64,000 nucleotides of DNA from Haliotis asinina (GCF_037392515.1 NC_090290.1:39889753-39953752), one strand, 5' to 3'. Shown: positions 11,459 through 24,090, counted from the first letter of the stretch. Notes: generated from the sequence alone by a model not told the origin. A program made the numbers and translations.

Positions 11459-12616
11459 ATGGAGGCGATTAATTGGACAATCTTTTCATATAATATATCT
11501 GACATGTTAGACAGGTATGACTTTAATGAAGAGGATGCAGATGAATACGAGAGGCTATATGCAGCTGGAGTGTACATAAACAACTATTATCTGTGGATCA
11601 TCTTTGGATTTGGGTTCCCTGGAAACATTGCCAGCACTGTCACCCTGAGCAGAATGAAACCAATGACGACATCGAAATTTTATGTGGCGCTTCTGGCTAT
11701 CATTGACAATCTGGCAATTCTACAGAAGCTTATTTATCATCAGCTAACGTACCACGAAGTTACGATTGGAAGCACCGGTTGTAGAATAATGAACTTTCTT
11801 TATCTTTGCCTCGTGACGTACTCAAATTGGATACTTGTGTTTATGGCGATTGAACGGTTCATGGCAGTAACAATTCCATTAAGAGTGACTGTTATCTGGA
11901 ACCTGAATCGTGCTCGGTTGAGTATGATTATTCTTGGTGTGGTTATTGCAGGAATATACTTCCACGCGTTTTGGACCACACTGTCTCATGATGGCATGCA
12001 GTGTGGAATCGCAGAGAAGTACATTTTCTTCTATAAAAGGATATGGTACTGGATCAACGCCTCGCTCTACTCGTTCATTCCATCAGTCATCCTTATTGTT
12101 TGTAACGTATTAATTACACTTCGAGTTAGGAAATCTCGACAGAGGAGAAGTCGACTTTATTCTGAGACTGAACGTGAGAGGAGAGTTCATCTGAATCGGT
12201 ACGAAAGGCAAATTACGGCCATGCTTTTGACTGTGGCCGTGGCGTTTCTAATTCTGACTTTACCGAGAACCATCTTCATCTTGATCCATTCTTCGTGGAC
12301 GCCTGGACGATTGTCTCTGAATTACGCCAGAAAACTTTTGCTTGACCAGTTGACGTTTTTCTTATGTGATGCCACCCATGCTGTAAATTTTTACCTGTAT
12401 TTCATCACTGGTCAAAAGTTTCGGCAGAGTTTTATTGGTACTGTGTTTGGGCAGTCCCACAACTCTAGTGTAGCGTTTAATCATTCCCGTGTACAAATGA
12501 CCCTCAATGGGAGCGGGGACACATCCCTTAATCCTGGGAGTTTAACGTGTAAAACATGTGTGAACGTCAAAGGGCATGAATGGATCGTGCTCCAACAACG
12601 CCACGTCTATAAATAA
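11459..12616 (+). CDS. Class A (rhodopsin-like) G-protein-coupled receptor, intronless CDS
   Basis: A single open frame of 385 residues with seven hydrophobic segments. The first true ATG is at 11459; the open frame also extends 5' of it without an ATG. N-glycosylation sites NWT and NIS lie at residues 5-7 and 12-14 in an acidic N-terminus. TM1 carries GN (55-56), TM2 carries the conserved Asp (LLAIIDNLAIL, D83), and Cys108 before TM3 can pair with the Cys in the second extracellular loop (MQCGIAEKY). TM3 ends in ERF (132-134) instead of DRY. Intracellular loop 3 is very basic. TM6 has LTLPRT in place of the usual CWxP. TM7 ends NFYLY, a variant of NPxxY, followed by helix 8 (GQKFRQSF). This places it in class A, and the overall look is that of a neuropeptide-type receptor; the ligand cannot be read from sequence. 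It would act at the plasma membrane through G proteins. A good acceptor (TTCAG) at 11435 suggests an intron in the 5' UTR. No poly(A) signal was found nearby. Confidence 0.92.
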   Translation: MEAINWTIFSYNISDMLDRYDFNEEDADEYERLYAAGVYINNYYLWIIFGFGFPGNIASTVTLSRMKPMTTSKFYVALLAIIDNLAILQKLIYHQLTYHEVTIGSTGCRIMNFLYLCLVTYSNWILVFMAIERFMAVTIPLRVTVIWNLNRARLSMIILGVVIAGIYFHAFWTTLSHDGMQCGIAEKYIFFYKRIWYWINASLYSFIPSVILIVCNVLITLRVRKSRQRRSRLYSETERERRVHLNRYERQITAMLLTVAVAFLILTLPRTIFILIHSSWTPGRLSLNYARKLLLDQLTFFLCDATHAVNFYLYFITGQKFRQSFIGTVFGQSHNSSVAFNHSRVQMTLNGSGDTSLNPGSLTCKTCVNVKGHEWIVLQQRHVYK

Positions 12617-13605
12617 TAGAGGTGGCTAACGATAGATAAGGGTCATAGAGATCGATAATGATCAATATTGAAGACGTAAGTTTGAGAGAAAATGCCCCAA
12701 GTATCTGCATGGGATGTCAACAAAACGACGCCTTGAAAACAAATATCAAGAAGAAAACCATTACATACAGTCCTAAATTAGTATTTATTTGTTTGAGAAA
12801 ATTCAAACCATTTTCTTTCACAAACTTTCAGTACGATGATATTGATGACACAATGTTCATTTTGGTAATCAATATCGTCGATATTTCCGATTATCGATCA
12901 TCTTTGCCAGCGTAATAGATAGAAGTAAACATTCACTGTCCAGTTTCGGTTTGACAGTAGCATGACACTGCTTTTAGGTCTGAGTGAAGCACCATATATC
13001 ATTTTCCGATACAGAATTCTGTGGTATCATGTGTCTATGTACCTGCTGTTTTGCTCAGCAATATACCCGACATGAAAATACTATATAGTGGATAAGGCAA
13101 CTCAGTGATTGATACTACTGAGTAATGGGTAATTACTGAGTGACTGATTCACGCCGTTGGGTAGCTGAAACATCAGTAATCTGTCATACAGACACTGAAA
13201 CAAGTATGTTCATTATTATGGGATGTTTATAGAGCACACATATTCAGGTAACTAGTACACGCTAGTATCAATGACAGCCCCCGCAAGTCTAGAAATTCAG
13301 GCAAGTCTAGATTTCCACAGCGTCAGGAATGAAGAAAGTCCCGGGGCTCCTTTTCATTATATTTTTTTTTTCACTGTGAACCTTTCGTCTTGTAAAAATA
13401 TGTTCATTTCAGAGCTTACTTGTTAGTTTAAAATTTCATCAACAATTCGACAAAATACGACAATCCGAATGGTCAAGTCACCTCCTGCGACTGCTAAGGT
13501 TGATAAGAGAACCAGTATTCTTATTGAAAGGGGTTCCCGGCCTGTAAGACAAGCAGTAGGCGCTGTGGACACTTTAGTCCTGGTGTTGACGGGATGGATG
13601 TGTCC
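12617..13605. other. Receptor downstream flank, no gene seen
   Basis: An open frame at 12658-12915 has no motif and probably lies in the 3' UTR. ATCGATAAT-type motifs recur at 12650 and 12890. Confidence 0.4.
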
Positions 13606-14101
13606 CGACGGACACACTGTAGGGTACTAGGTACACTTGTACCAACGGACTGGAAATATAACAATACATACCTGATGAGCTTCAGGTCAATTTAATCAGT
13701 TTGGACATATTAAAAGATACACTTGAATATTTGTGTCTACGCCAGACGGCCACCCCTACTGTAAAGTACTAGGTGCACTTGTCGTCAATGCTTGACGTTA
13801 CCATGTCAATCTGTCGTACCAACGGACTGGAAATATAACAATACGTACCTGGCGATCTTCAGGTCAATTTAATGAATTTGGACATATTAAAAGATACACT
13901 TGGATATTTGTGTCTACGCCGGACGGCCACCCACATTGTAAGGTACTAGGTACACTTGTCGTTAACGCTTGATGTTACCATGTCAGTCTGTCGTACCAAC
14001 ACACTGAAAATAAAACAATATCTACCTGGCGAGCTTTACGTCACTTTAATGAGGTTGAATATATTCATAGATACAATTGAATATTTGTGTCTATGCCTAG
14101 T
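13606..14101. repeat. Satellite-like tandem repeat, 177-bp period
   Basis: ACCAAC(G/A) starts at 13641, 13818 and 13995, exactly 177 bp apart, with TTCAGGTCAATTTAATGA and AATATTTGTGTCTACGCC in each unit. About 2.8 units. Confidence 0.9.
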
Positions 14102-14479
14102 TACACGTTAAGCATGGGAGGTCCTCTAGTGTGATTATTCTACAACTCCAGGTGTGCAAGTGAGCATTACTCTCGCCATACCACGGAGGGTTAAAACAAG
14201 AATGGACCTCTTTCATGTTGCTCATGTGTGGATTCGAACCTGGATCGTTCTGGTGATGACCAGCTATCCAGTCCAAATTCGGAAATTACATTAGAGCCTA
14301 AGTGATGAAGTGCAAAGACAAAATAATACATCGAACTGTAGACGATCACGAATAAGGTGTTCGTTTATTATCTGGTGATGTAGCTAGCTGGCTAAATTCC
14401 TGGAATATCCAACAACGTGTCAGATATCGTGTACCAGGTAACACATGACCTATTAATCCCTTACGATCTTCATACTCGT

Positions 14480-14900
14480 GAATGTCCGGGTTAGAAACAA
14501 TGTTCTGCCACCCACGCTTGTCGTAAGAGGCAACTAACGAGATCGGGTGATCAGGCACGCTGACTTGGTCGTATCTCATTGGAATAACTCGATGTATGGC
14601 AACTAACGAGATGGGGTGATCAGGCACGCTGACTTGGTCGTATCTCATTGGAATAACTCGATGTATGGCAACTAACGAGATGGGATGATCAGGCACGCTG
14701 ACTTGGTCGTATCTCATTGGAATAAATCGATGTATGGCAACTAACGAGATCGGGTGATCAGGCACGCTGACTTGGTCGTATCTCATTGGAATAACTCGAT
14801 GTCCACTCTGTTGACCACTGGACTGGTTTGTCCAGATTCGATTATTTACAGACCGCCGCCATATAGTTGGAATATTGCTGAGTTCGGTCTTAAACAACGA
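14480..14900 (+). mobile_element. SINE-A copy expanded by a 69-bp internal tandem repeat
   Basis: Head (GTCCGGGTTAGAAACAATG) and tail side (CCGCCATATAGTTGGAATAT) are normal. Between them a 69-bp segment starting CAACTAACGAGAT is repeated four times (14531, 14600, 14669, 14738). Because 69 is a multiple of three, a 183-codon frame opens on the - strand; it is an artefact. Confidence 0.9.
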
Positions 14901-15388
14901 TTTTCAATCGAAATATACATGACCAATACTGTAAGTTTTGGGTACGAGTCGAGGTCACATTGACGTCAGGTCTTGTGTTATCAATACATCCGAACGACTG
15001 TTACACCCATGACTCTCTTCAAACACGGGAACCCGTTCTCGCTCTGTAGGTTAAACATAGACCATAGATCTGCATGCACGTCATATACATAAACAGAGTA
15101 AGTTAGCAGTGGCTGACATATTGGATTGTCGTGTCGACATCGACTCGTTCCGATTTCAGCCCGATATTAACACTTAGAATTCGGTGACATTCCAAACTAT
15201 GGACACGCACCTCTCAATAGTACATTTCCCCACACATCCTGCCTGATTTCCACGACATAACACCCATTTTATCAACTTTCACACGTCCTCAAGCACGAAA
15301 ATCGAACCAAACAACCTCTGGGGGTCATCGTTATCCCGCACTCGCTGCCTCACGAGCGATCTCATTGAATCGCTGAGTGAAAGCATTT

Positions 15389-15486
15389 TGCAGAACGAGT
15401 TTATTATAATCGCGCGAAATTTAAACAATCTTTTTTGTATTGAAGCAATACATTTTTTAAGCCAGCATATGACTATGGATTCCAAG
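15389..15486 (+). repeat. Left arm of a 2.4-kb spaced inverted repeat
   Basis: Pairs with 17838-17937 in reverse orientation: CGCGCGAAATTTAAA and CATATGACTATGGATTCCAA against their complements. Both arms stay open and share the peptide MTMDSK. Confidence 0.65.
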
Positions 15487-17837
15487 GATATATATATATA
15501 TATGTATCACCTCTGGGATGAACGTTATCACGCACAGTCTTCTTTTTCCAGTCTTCTTTTGTTTTTTCTAAATAAACCTAGTAAAGAGATCACAGAAGAT
15601 CCAATTTGTATAATTTTCACATCTTTTGACATTTTCTGATGCAGATGTTAATCTGTAATAAACATGTAAGGGTTACTGCTTCATGAACTTGATATCTTTA
15701 AATATAAACTTCAGATGGACTTCAAATCTTCTTCATTGACACGATTAAACATCTTAAGTGATGATTTTTTTATGATATCATAAATGGTTTAATATTGAAA
15801 GACTTGTTTGCAGTCTAACGTTTAGTTTTATCTCATACACATGCAGATTGATTATTGACTGGGTTAATAAGTGAAATTTGTTTTAAATACATTTCTTAAT
15901 AAATCTTTAATAAAAAAACATTTCTAATCTGCTTATGTGAACGCACAGTACAGATGGTTTATATTTTCTGTTACCACAGAGTACTTTTTCAAGCATTGTA
16001 TGGGAAAAATGGATGTACGTTCAGGAGAGGAAAATTCAATACATTTCAAAATTCCTTCTGTATCTGATGCATAGGACTTCATGCGTTATAACCTGCAGCT
16101 GAATATCTTATGGCATCTGTTCGAGTGTGCTACTTGTATATTTTCTGAATTGGTTAATGTAAGCATTCTCCTTTTCTGCACATGACAGAATGTGTAGAGC
16201 AATTATAGGACTATATTTAAATGTAACAATGTCAGCAAATAGGGACCTCAGTCACAGATGTGCCAGTAAATTCTATTTTACTTATACCCATCGATTCACC
16301 AATGTTAGTATTTCCAATTGTGAAAGATATTTGGCCATCGTGGAAAACATGCAAATGTAGGCAAATAGGATTCCTACTGAACTAGCTGATATGTTTACAG
16401 AGGATAAGTTCTGTATCAGATTGCTTTGTCTTGAATGTCTTCATACGAATCACAGGACAGGTTATCTAAGTGGACAGTTTCTTTGAATTTTGTTCCTTCG
16501 TACACACATAGAAGTTTTGCCCAATCACCTATACTTGTTTGTCTAGATTTCTTTATTTGTGGAATTTACACCTTTCAAATGTCATTTTGGATATATTTGT
16601 CAGTTCACCAATAGAGATTCAAGACGATGAACCTTCTTCAAGCTTCCTGTGTAACCTGCCAAAATATCTTTTGATATAATCTTTTTTCAAATCATTGCTC
16701 TGATCATTAACATAAAATTAAGATTGTTTTACTTCAAATTATCTCCTTTTAAATAAACATCAACGGTGTTGTTTCAGGAGTTGTCATTGTCAATTAACAA
16801 CTGAATTAGAGACCTTTCCGAGCATGTGATGTTCTCATAATGTTTATACATAACAGGAAGATTGATTTACATGTATGCTTTAGTTAACTAGCTGGCCAAA
16901 TGTGTGAAATTGTTCAACTGTCTAATGTTCCACTGTATGTTTTTTTAACACCCGGTGTATATTGGTTCATCAGTTTGTATATGTAACTTATGTAGTGAAT
17001 CATTGACGTTTTGCAATTTGTAACGTTGCACCTTTTCACTGTTCATCATTTATTTATACCAAACATCAACCAAGAACACTATTCATGGAAACATTATAAC
17101 AGTTTAGTAATATATCCAGTGAAGACTTTGTAGCAAATAAAAATATATTACAGACCCTTAAAAAGTCAAAATTGTTTTTTAAATTTAATAGAGGATATCA
17201 ACGATTAATGACAATTAAGTAGAATTTTTATTATGTAAGATAATGCAATATTTATTGCAGACTTAGTATGAGATGATTTAATTCAGATATTCTGCCTGTT
17301 TGTCTTACAGAGTTCTTGATATTGTCAGTAGCACAATTCGCTCATGTTTTTGGTACAATTTTTGCTGATACATTTCTGTTCATTAAAAGAACCCCGTACA
17401 ATTACGGGCATAGTTTAACATGTTCATAATTATTTTATTGTTGAGAAATATTTGCTGGCATTATTCAATTATAGAGTTAAGATACATTGTGTATCTCCTT
17501 GACTTTATTCTAGCTTATTACAAATAAATCAGAAGCCACGAAAATATATGTCAACCACCCCTTCAGCATTATTTTTCAATTACAGCCTAAATTAATATTT
17601 TTTCAATACGTAGAGCATATATTTGTGTAATTATTGTGAATAAAATTTCTCAAAAGTCTTCAATATGTTTGTGATCTTTTGTCACTGAACATAAAATTAC
17701 ATTTTTGTGTAACTAACAATTTTGAGAAACTTAAATAAAAATACAATTATTGAATCTAAGGTTCAATAGGTGTAGCTGTAGCTGTGTAATGTAGTCATAA
17801 AATTTATCAGCCATATTCCAAAATGTAAAATACTTTG
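15487..17837. other. AT-rich spacer between inverted arms, no gene seen
   Basis: Very AT-rich, without an open frame of note. It may be the decayed inside of a mobile element whose ends are the two arms. Confidence 0.4.
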
Positions 17838-17937
17838 AATGCTTGGAATCCATAGTCATATTATGGCTTGAAACATGTCTTACTTTAGTAATTCTTTTTA
17901 AATTTCGCGCGACCTTAATGAACTTGTTAATTATGGC
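17838..17937 (-). repeat. Right arm of the spaced inverted repeat
   Basis: Reverse match of 15389-15486. The - strand frame 17731-17997 (88 codons) spans it; no domain recognised. Confidence 0.65.
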
Positions 17938-18547
17938 CTGAAATCGAATCGAGTCAATGTTTGCACGACAAGCCAATATGTCAGCCGATGCCATCAATGT
18001 TTCTCGGGCGCATGTTTTTATATAACTTGACGAGGGCGGTAGGACATTTTTAAATGTTTGATAGAAAACAAATGACGAGGGAGGAACACATTTTTATTTA
18101 TTATTCCCTCAGAGATACAGTTTGGAGAGTTTAGCAGGTGATAATGAGTCGTAGATTCCGTCACTCTCGTTCTTACAGACATTCATTCTTATAGTGGACA
18201 AATGGATGGTCTGAACGCGGCAAAGTCAAAATTGTTTCTTTAAAATGGCAATAAAAATTGTTCGCGCACAAACACAATTTGATGCCCGAGAAACATTTCA
18301 CTGTTTTAATTAGCCTTATGTATATGGCGTGCGTGCAAATCTGTGATCTATTTTTAACCTAAAGCGCGATAACGTACGGGTTCGTGTGTCTTCAAACATC
18401 AACAAACTTGGCGTTGTACAAGGAATGGGAGTCTACATAATCGCAGTATGTACAGTCTGCTTGATTTCATGAGACCTATGAATTGTTCACTTACACAAAA
18501 TCGAATAATTGAAACAAAACTTGAAAAAAGCTGGTTAGCAATCGATC

Positions 18548-18737
18548 ATTTTTTGGTTGTCACTTTTCGAAATATTTTACGAGGGACGACCACTTGCATG
18601 TGAAACGTCTAGATAATCAATAAGCGTGTGTAGTAAAATTTCAATTTCACACGTGCAACTCGCAAACCTCGCTGCTCTATCAGCAAGTGGTCCCCCTCAC
18701 CTCGTACAAAACAGCGAAAAATGACAACCAAAAACAT
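18548..18737. mobile_element. Foldback/MITE-like element
   Basis: Outer arms TTTTTGGTTGTCACTTTTCG and complement near 18720, inner arms GACCACTTGC against GCAAGTGGTC, and ACGAGG near each arm. About 190 bp. Confidence 0.65.
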
Positions 18738-19439
18738 GATAATTTCTCAAACAACTTTTTTATGTGGGTGTCAAAAATTATGTGACTAGTCAGAGTTGGT
18801 CTGTCGATTTTATGAGCAAACTTTAGTATTGTGATACTGTGTTAGTGAGCAATTAATTAGTCTCAAATGAAACCAGACGGACTAAGTAAGACTGGGAAAC
18901 AGTCTAGCTGTTTTGGTTTCACAGCGTTCGTCTCTCTCTGTCCCATGCTTGTCTTCTGATCGTCTCTTTGTGTTCTTACCGTTCACCACTTCTTGCTTAT
19001 CAGACAAAATGTAACGACTAGCAATCTGCATAAAGCCTCAATTCTTGTGGACCTATTCTCTTCAGATAGTCATATGCTGACGAGATTCACATACATTAGT
19101 ATCTCGACAAGTCTGTTACAATGTGTTACAAGAGTAGAAGGTGTTCAAACAGATTGAGATTGATTATGATTTTACAGGATTTCAAAACAATAATAGAAAA
19201 CCAAAGTGCTAAAAATAGTTCCCCAAAACACATATAGTTCTTTTCTTTTGAAACAGAAAGGCTCGGAGTCTTACAAATGAGTTACAAAATGTCTATAAAT
19301 CACTTATACAAAGTACCTTTAAATTTCTGTTTATTGCATGTAGGTAAGTCCGAAAACATTCTATGTAAATTTAGTACGGCCAAACACGTGATATATTTCT
19401 TGTTTTTAGTAATGGCTAGATTTTGGTATAATTGCCAAT

Positions 19440-19755
19440 GGCTGAAGGGATGATGTAAATTCAGCTAGGGTCCATGTAACAAAGGTAGTGTAAGTCCCCC
19501 TATTATGGTGATCTATCTTCAGTTCTTGGCGGCCTATAGCTCGTGTTTTATCTCGTATTGTCCTCTTTAATTACAATATTTTAGCTTTCAGTGCTAGTTT
19601 AATGTTCATATCTGTGATAGTTTAGTGTTTTTTGCTGTCCTTCAATGACAGGTTTTCACGTTTTCAACTTACTGATTTTAAAACTGATAAAAATGAAACT
19701 GTTCTCGTCCCGTTATGGTTGTAATACTGCCGATGTGACAATATGTAACTCACTC
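19440..19755 (-). repeat. Family C repeat, reverse copy
   Basis: Complement of the family found at 7731 and 23832: TAATACTGCCGATGTGAC near its start end and GTAAGTCCCCCTATTATGGT at the other. Confidence 0.5.
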
Positions 19756-20401
19756 ATTTTTGGCATTTCATTTTTGTGACCATTATTTGGACATTAACAG
19801 TGCCTGTCCACTGTATACGACTAGGTAATGAAACCGCTTCTTACATTTGGCCACTGTTGACGGAACACGATATGACAGAATCACAGCCTTTATGTAACAG
19901 CATCGAGCGATCTCAAATTATTTCTCTTATGTCCTCGAATTCCATAGAAGGCGTATTATTTTACAGGTGGACAAAACATTCCCTTAGAAAATGTTTTTGA
20001 AGGCAGTTAATGAATTGCTTTGGTGTTACCTGAAACGCGTACATTTGGAAATGTGATCGCGATCTTTTCCCAGTGTTCTAGTGCAGATATATCGTTTTGT
20101 CGTGTCTTGTGTTCATTTACCGAAACAACTCTGCCTTTAAGTGATTACTGTGTACATCACAGACGTGCTTGATTGATATCTTCTGTTTCTGTGATTCGAT
20201 TTAGAGAGTTTCGAATAGACCATTTCCTCAACAATGACGTTGAAACATTCGCCCACACGCAGCAAAGAGCTTACCGACACTGTTAGAGACGTTAATAGGG
20301 GACACCTGGTAGGTCAGTCGAGATTTTGTAAATGTATATGCAGGTTTTCATTTGGTGCCGCGCCACGTTTGTAAAGCTATCTTATGCCCTGCCTTTGGTT
20401 T

Positions 20402-20450
20402 TGTTTGTTTGTTTGTTTGTTTGTGTGTTTGTTTGTGTGTTTGTTTGCTG
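20402..20450. repeat. (GTTT/GTGT)n simple repeat
   Basis: About twelve GTTT or GTGT units in a row. Confidence 0.85.
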
Positions 20451-20491
20451 TCTGCATTATGCCGGCTTATCTTACACTTTCTCTGTTGGTT

Positions 20492-20748
20492 TTTGTTTAA
20501 CGCTTCCCTCAGCAATATTTCTGCAATATGGCGGCGGTCTGTAAGCAATCAAATCTGGACCTGACAATCCAGTGATCAACATTATGAGTATCCACCTACA
20601 CAGCTTTGATACGATGACAACGATGATACGTTATGATGATAAAATACGATGTCAACCAAGCCAGCGAATCTGCTCTAACTGATCCCTCTTGCCACAAGCA
20701 TGGGTTACTAATAATCAATTGTAACCCGGATCTTCACGGGTAAGGTTT
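20492..20748 (-). mobile_element. SINE-A copy, TTTGTTTAACGC-type variant
   Basis: GTTTAACGCTTCCCTCAGCA start, ATATGGCGGCGGTCTGTAAG, head end AACCCGGATCTTCACGGG. Confidence 0.85.
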
Positions 20749-20904
20749 TGCCTTTGATCCACCATTATCTTTATTAGCAAAAACGTGTTCCACGATCAGA
20801 AACAGTTACAATGTCGTAACTTTCTTCCACTTGCCGAATCGCAGTCTGCGGTTTGTGAACAAGGCCAGAGTCAATAGCATGAGTTTTAACATGACACAAG
20901 GAAA

Positions 20905-21073
20905 ATAATCGAATCTGGGCGACACAATCATTTGACTGTCATCATGGGAATCGATCTCCGATACGATGACGTGTCAACCAAATCTTCGAACCTGACGACG
21001 TATCTGTTAATCGCCTGTTAAGACAAGCATGTGTTATTGAAAATCAGTTCTAACCCTGATCCTCACGGTCCTG
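20905..21073 (-). mobile_element. SINE-A partial copy
   Basis: AATAATCGAATCTGGGCGAC, ATGACGTGTCAACCAAATC and AACCCTGATCCTCACGG. A further fragment (CCGATCCCTTTCTTCGCCTC) follows at 21113-21172. Confidence 0.75.
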
Positions 21074-21694
21074 CAAGAAACTGATCCTGTAGACCTAGTC
21101 AATAGACCTACCCGATCCCTTTCTTCGCCTCTGACGGGAGGCATGGGTTGCTGGGAAATGATTCAAACCATGATGTTCATGAGCAGTCTGAAACATTAAT
21201 TAATCGAACTTTTATGAGCTGTATGTTTTACATTCCTGTTGAGAAGATCTTGCATTTCTGTGATCATGCCATTGGCCTGTGTGAAGAAACACAGTTCATT
21301 ATTTGAAAATTGTGACCTTTTGTCGTTATGTCAAAGATTTACTGACGTGATTTTTGATGCGTTTATATTTTATTACTGGGTTTTCACAGCAAAACACTTT
21401 CATTGACACATGACATGACAAGGGATGTCTTCCACAATTGAATTTGTTTGAGTAGTAATCTTTTTATTATAATTTGATTATAAGGTATTAGTAGATGTCC
21501 CGTAGCTCACCTTCTGCAAAATTATTTTAAATATAATACGCTGTTTCTTGTATGATAACAGAGACAGAATATTAAATTTATCAGATGGGGTTCTGTTTAA
21601 TATTAGTCCGTTGCTATTTTATGGAAAGTATGGTAAGTAAAAAAAACAGGAAACGACAAACCCTTTTCGAATGGCACGAAATCTTTTCAAAAGC

Positions 21695-21816
21695 AGGGCC
21701 CTTAATTCTCGAAACGTTCGTAACCCTAAGAATTCTTAACTTTTATCGTTACCAATGTGTTAAGAATGGGCTTAAGACGTTCGTACAGCTACGAACGTTT
21801 GGAGAATAGCTAGCCA
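21695..21816. mobile_element. MITE-like element, GGGCCCTTATTCTCGAAACG family, copy 2
   Basis: GGGCCCTTAATTCTCGAAAC start and TACGAACGTTTGGAGAATAG end; matches 3366-3484. Confidence 0.65.
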
Positions 21817-22341
21817 GGTTCCATCGCTCAATTTCGAAGATATCATTAGCATGTGTTTATTAATCACTATTCAAATTGATGATACCAGGTGTACGCTGAA
21901 AAGTCAAGCTATCCTGCTTCATCGGTGGCACCTGTCTTAAACACATGCATAGGCAAATCAATTGTACATATTTGCTGATTACACCACGGATGTCCTTTTC
22001 ACTCTTTCGGACTCATAAATCATAAAAAGATTTTACAAAAGAACCCATTTATTGAAACATACGTCCATAGTACGTTTTGACTAAATAGAATAAGAAAATA
22101 CATCAAAATATTAACATAAAATGACATGATTAATACTCAGTGCCATCAGCAATGGGGCCAAATGTAACTTTTTTTACATGTTATATGTGTGATTATGCCT
22201 AGTGAAGTACAGATTCTAGTAAATTTACTATTGTTGGTTTAGAGTCACCCGGGATTCGTAGCCACACCAGCGGAGTTTGGCACCTTCAAAATGCAGTTGG
22301 TGTGTTTTAACGTTAGAAACGTTATTAATATACTTTGTATA

Positions 22342-22755
22342 TACTACCCATCAAAAGTTTAGATTCACTTCAAGCACTTGCATACTATATATATATATGG
22401 TTACATGGAAGATGCATTTCTACACTTGCTCGATGTAACCAACAGTACACCTTATACAGAAGGATTGCACGAGGATTATGCATCAAAGTTTTGAAAAGCA
22501 TGTGGGAATATCGAGCATGTCAGCTGCTGCGTAATGTTTTGTTAAGAATTCGACAATTTCATTGCGTTTCATCATTTACTGAACTGATGACAATGATCTT
22601 GTCAACGTTACGAACCTGCTTCACAACACATTAGTTCATATGTGAACAGTTCCTTGAAACAGTATGGAATATTTTGAAAAATCTAGTTTAGAACAGCTGA
22701 CTGAAGTATGTGGCTACATTTGCACTAGTGATTCTGGGCTTGTTGATGGGTAGTA
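22342..22755. mobile_element. Tc1/mariner-type MITE, TACTACCCATCAA family, copy 1
   Basis: Inverted ends TACTACCCATCAA, flanked by TA. Shares both ends and CAAAAGTTTAG with 53631-53978. Non-coding inside. Confidence 0.8.
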
Positions 22756-22953
22756 TGTTACAAACAAAGGATATGGGAACACCCTAGAATTCGATAGCCG
22801 TAAACTAAAAACAGGGTGAGGCCATTATACTATAAGGTAGCTGCAACTTTTTCTTCTTTTGATTTTTGTCACGTTCGGGTACAAACAACCTCTGTATTAT
22901 GTCATTCCATGCATACAGTCTGTTTGCACTGCCATATATACAAAGAAGAAATA

Positions 22954-23035
22954 CAGTGTACTCTGTCTAATTCGGACTGCCTCTGGGCCGTCAAGAAAGT
23001 CCGAATTAGACAGAAGTCCGGATAGTAGAGTGCTG
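22954..23035. mobile_element. Short pogo/Tigger-like MITE
   Basis: CAGTGTACTCTGTCTAATTC at the left and its inverted partner (AGTCCGAATTAGACAGAAG then GTGCTG) at the right, next to TA. The resemblance of these ends to pogo-type elements is from memory. Confidence 0.65.
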
Positions 23036-23249
23036 GGTTAAAAAATGGAGTTACGTCCCTTACCTTGACAGATACATGTACACGTGACAAATACAACAGG
23101 AGCACAGATAAACAATTCATTTCTTTTTATTGACATACATGTACTACTTAAAGAAATCTGTCAGCAAGGATTGAGAACTGGTTGTCATGTTTTGTTTGAT
23201 GACCATACTTTCAGTGACAGATTCTAGATGTGCGACATTGTGACGCAGA

Positions 23250-23519
23250 GTGAGTGAGTGAGTTTAGTTTTACGCCGCACTTAGCAATATTCCAGCTATA
23301 TGGCGGCGGTCTGTAAATAATCGAGTCTGGACCAGACAATCCAGTGATCAATAACATGAGCATCGATCTGCGCAATGGGGAACCGATGACATGTGTCAAC
23401 CAAGTCAGCTAGTCTGACCACCCGATCCCGTTAGTCGCCTCTTACGACAAGCATAGTCACCTTTTATGGCAAGCATGGGTTGCTGAAGGCCTATTCTACC
23501 CCGGGACCTTCACGGGTCT
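23250..23519 (-). mobile_element. SINE-A, full-length with target-site duplication
   Basis: Flanked by TTGTGACGCAGA at 23238-23249 and 23520-23531. 270 bp from the (GAGT)n end to the ACCTTCACGGGTC head end. A good reference copy. Confidence 0.97.
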
Positions 23520-23831
23520 TGTGACGCAGATGTTGTTCACCATGGCAAAATGTTTGATCTCTCGGCACATTTTCAAGACCTGTGCGTACGTTAGGTCTTT
23601 GACTGGTGACTCATCAACATCGCCTGCATCATCACCTGCATCATCATACATATCGCATCGTCAGTAAAACTAGTATTGTCTTTGTCAGTATGCAAACAAT
23701 GCTTAATTTATGTGCACGTTAGCTGTTAAAGTATATGTAGTTGTCACACTTGTTTTGTGTTAGATCTCTAGTGTAAGATGTCACTCATAGATTCAGTTTG
23801 TGCTGTGGTGTTAGATATTGCCAACAATAAG

Positions 23832-24090
23832 TGGGTGAGTGAATTAATATTTAACGTCATGTCGGCAATATCGCAGTCATATCGTGACGAGAACATTTAA
23901 CATTTAAATGAAATATATACAGGTGGTAAAATCTGTCAACGAAGGACAGTAAAACAACTAGAAGATCACAGTTTGAATTAAAACTAGCATGGAAAGTTAA
24001 AACTAATATCACTATTTAGATAATACAATTGTTGTATAACAAGCTGCAAAAGGAATCTTAGCCTCAGTAATGATAATGCGTCCTTGGAGG
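23832..24090 (+). repeat. Family C repeat, copy 2
   Basis: GGGTGAGTGAATTAATATTT start, ACGTCATGTCGGCAATATCG, then GTTTGAATTAAAACTAGCATG; matches 7731-7998. Confidence 0.6.

Noticed and set aside
14346..14897. 183-codon - strand ORF with four identical 23-residue repeats
   Set aside because: It is the reverse reading of a SINE-A copy with a 69-bp internal tandem repeat.
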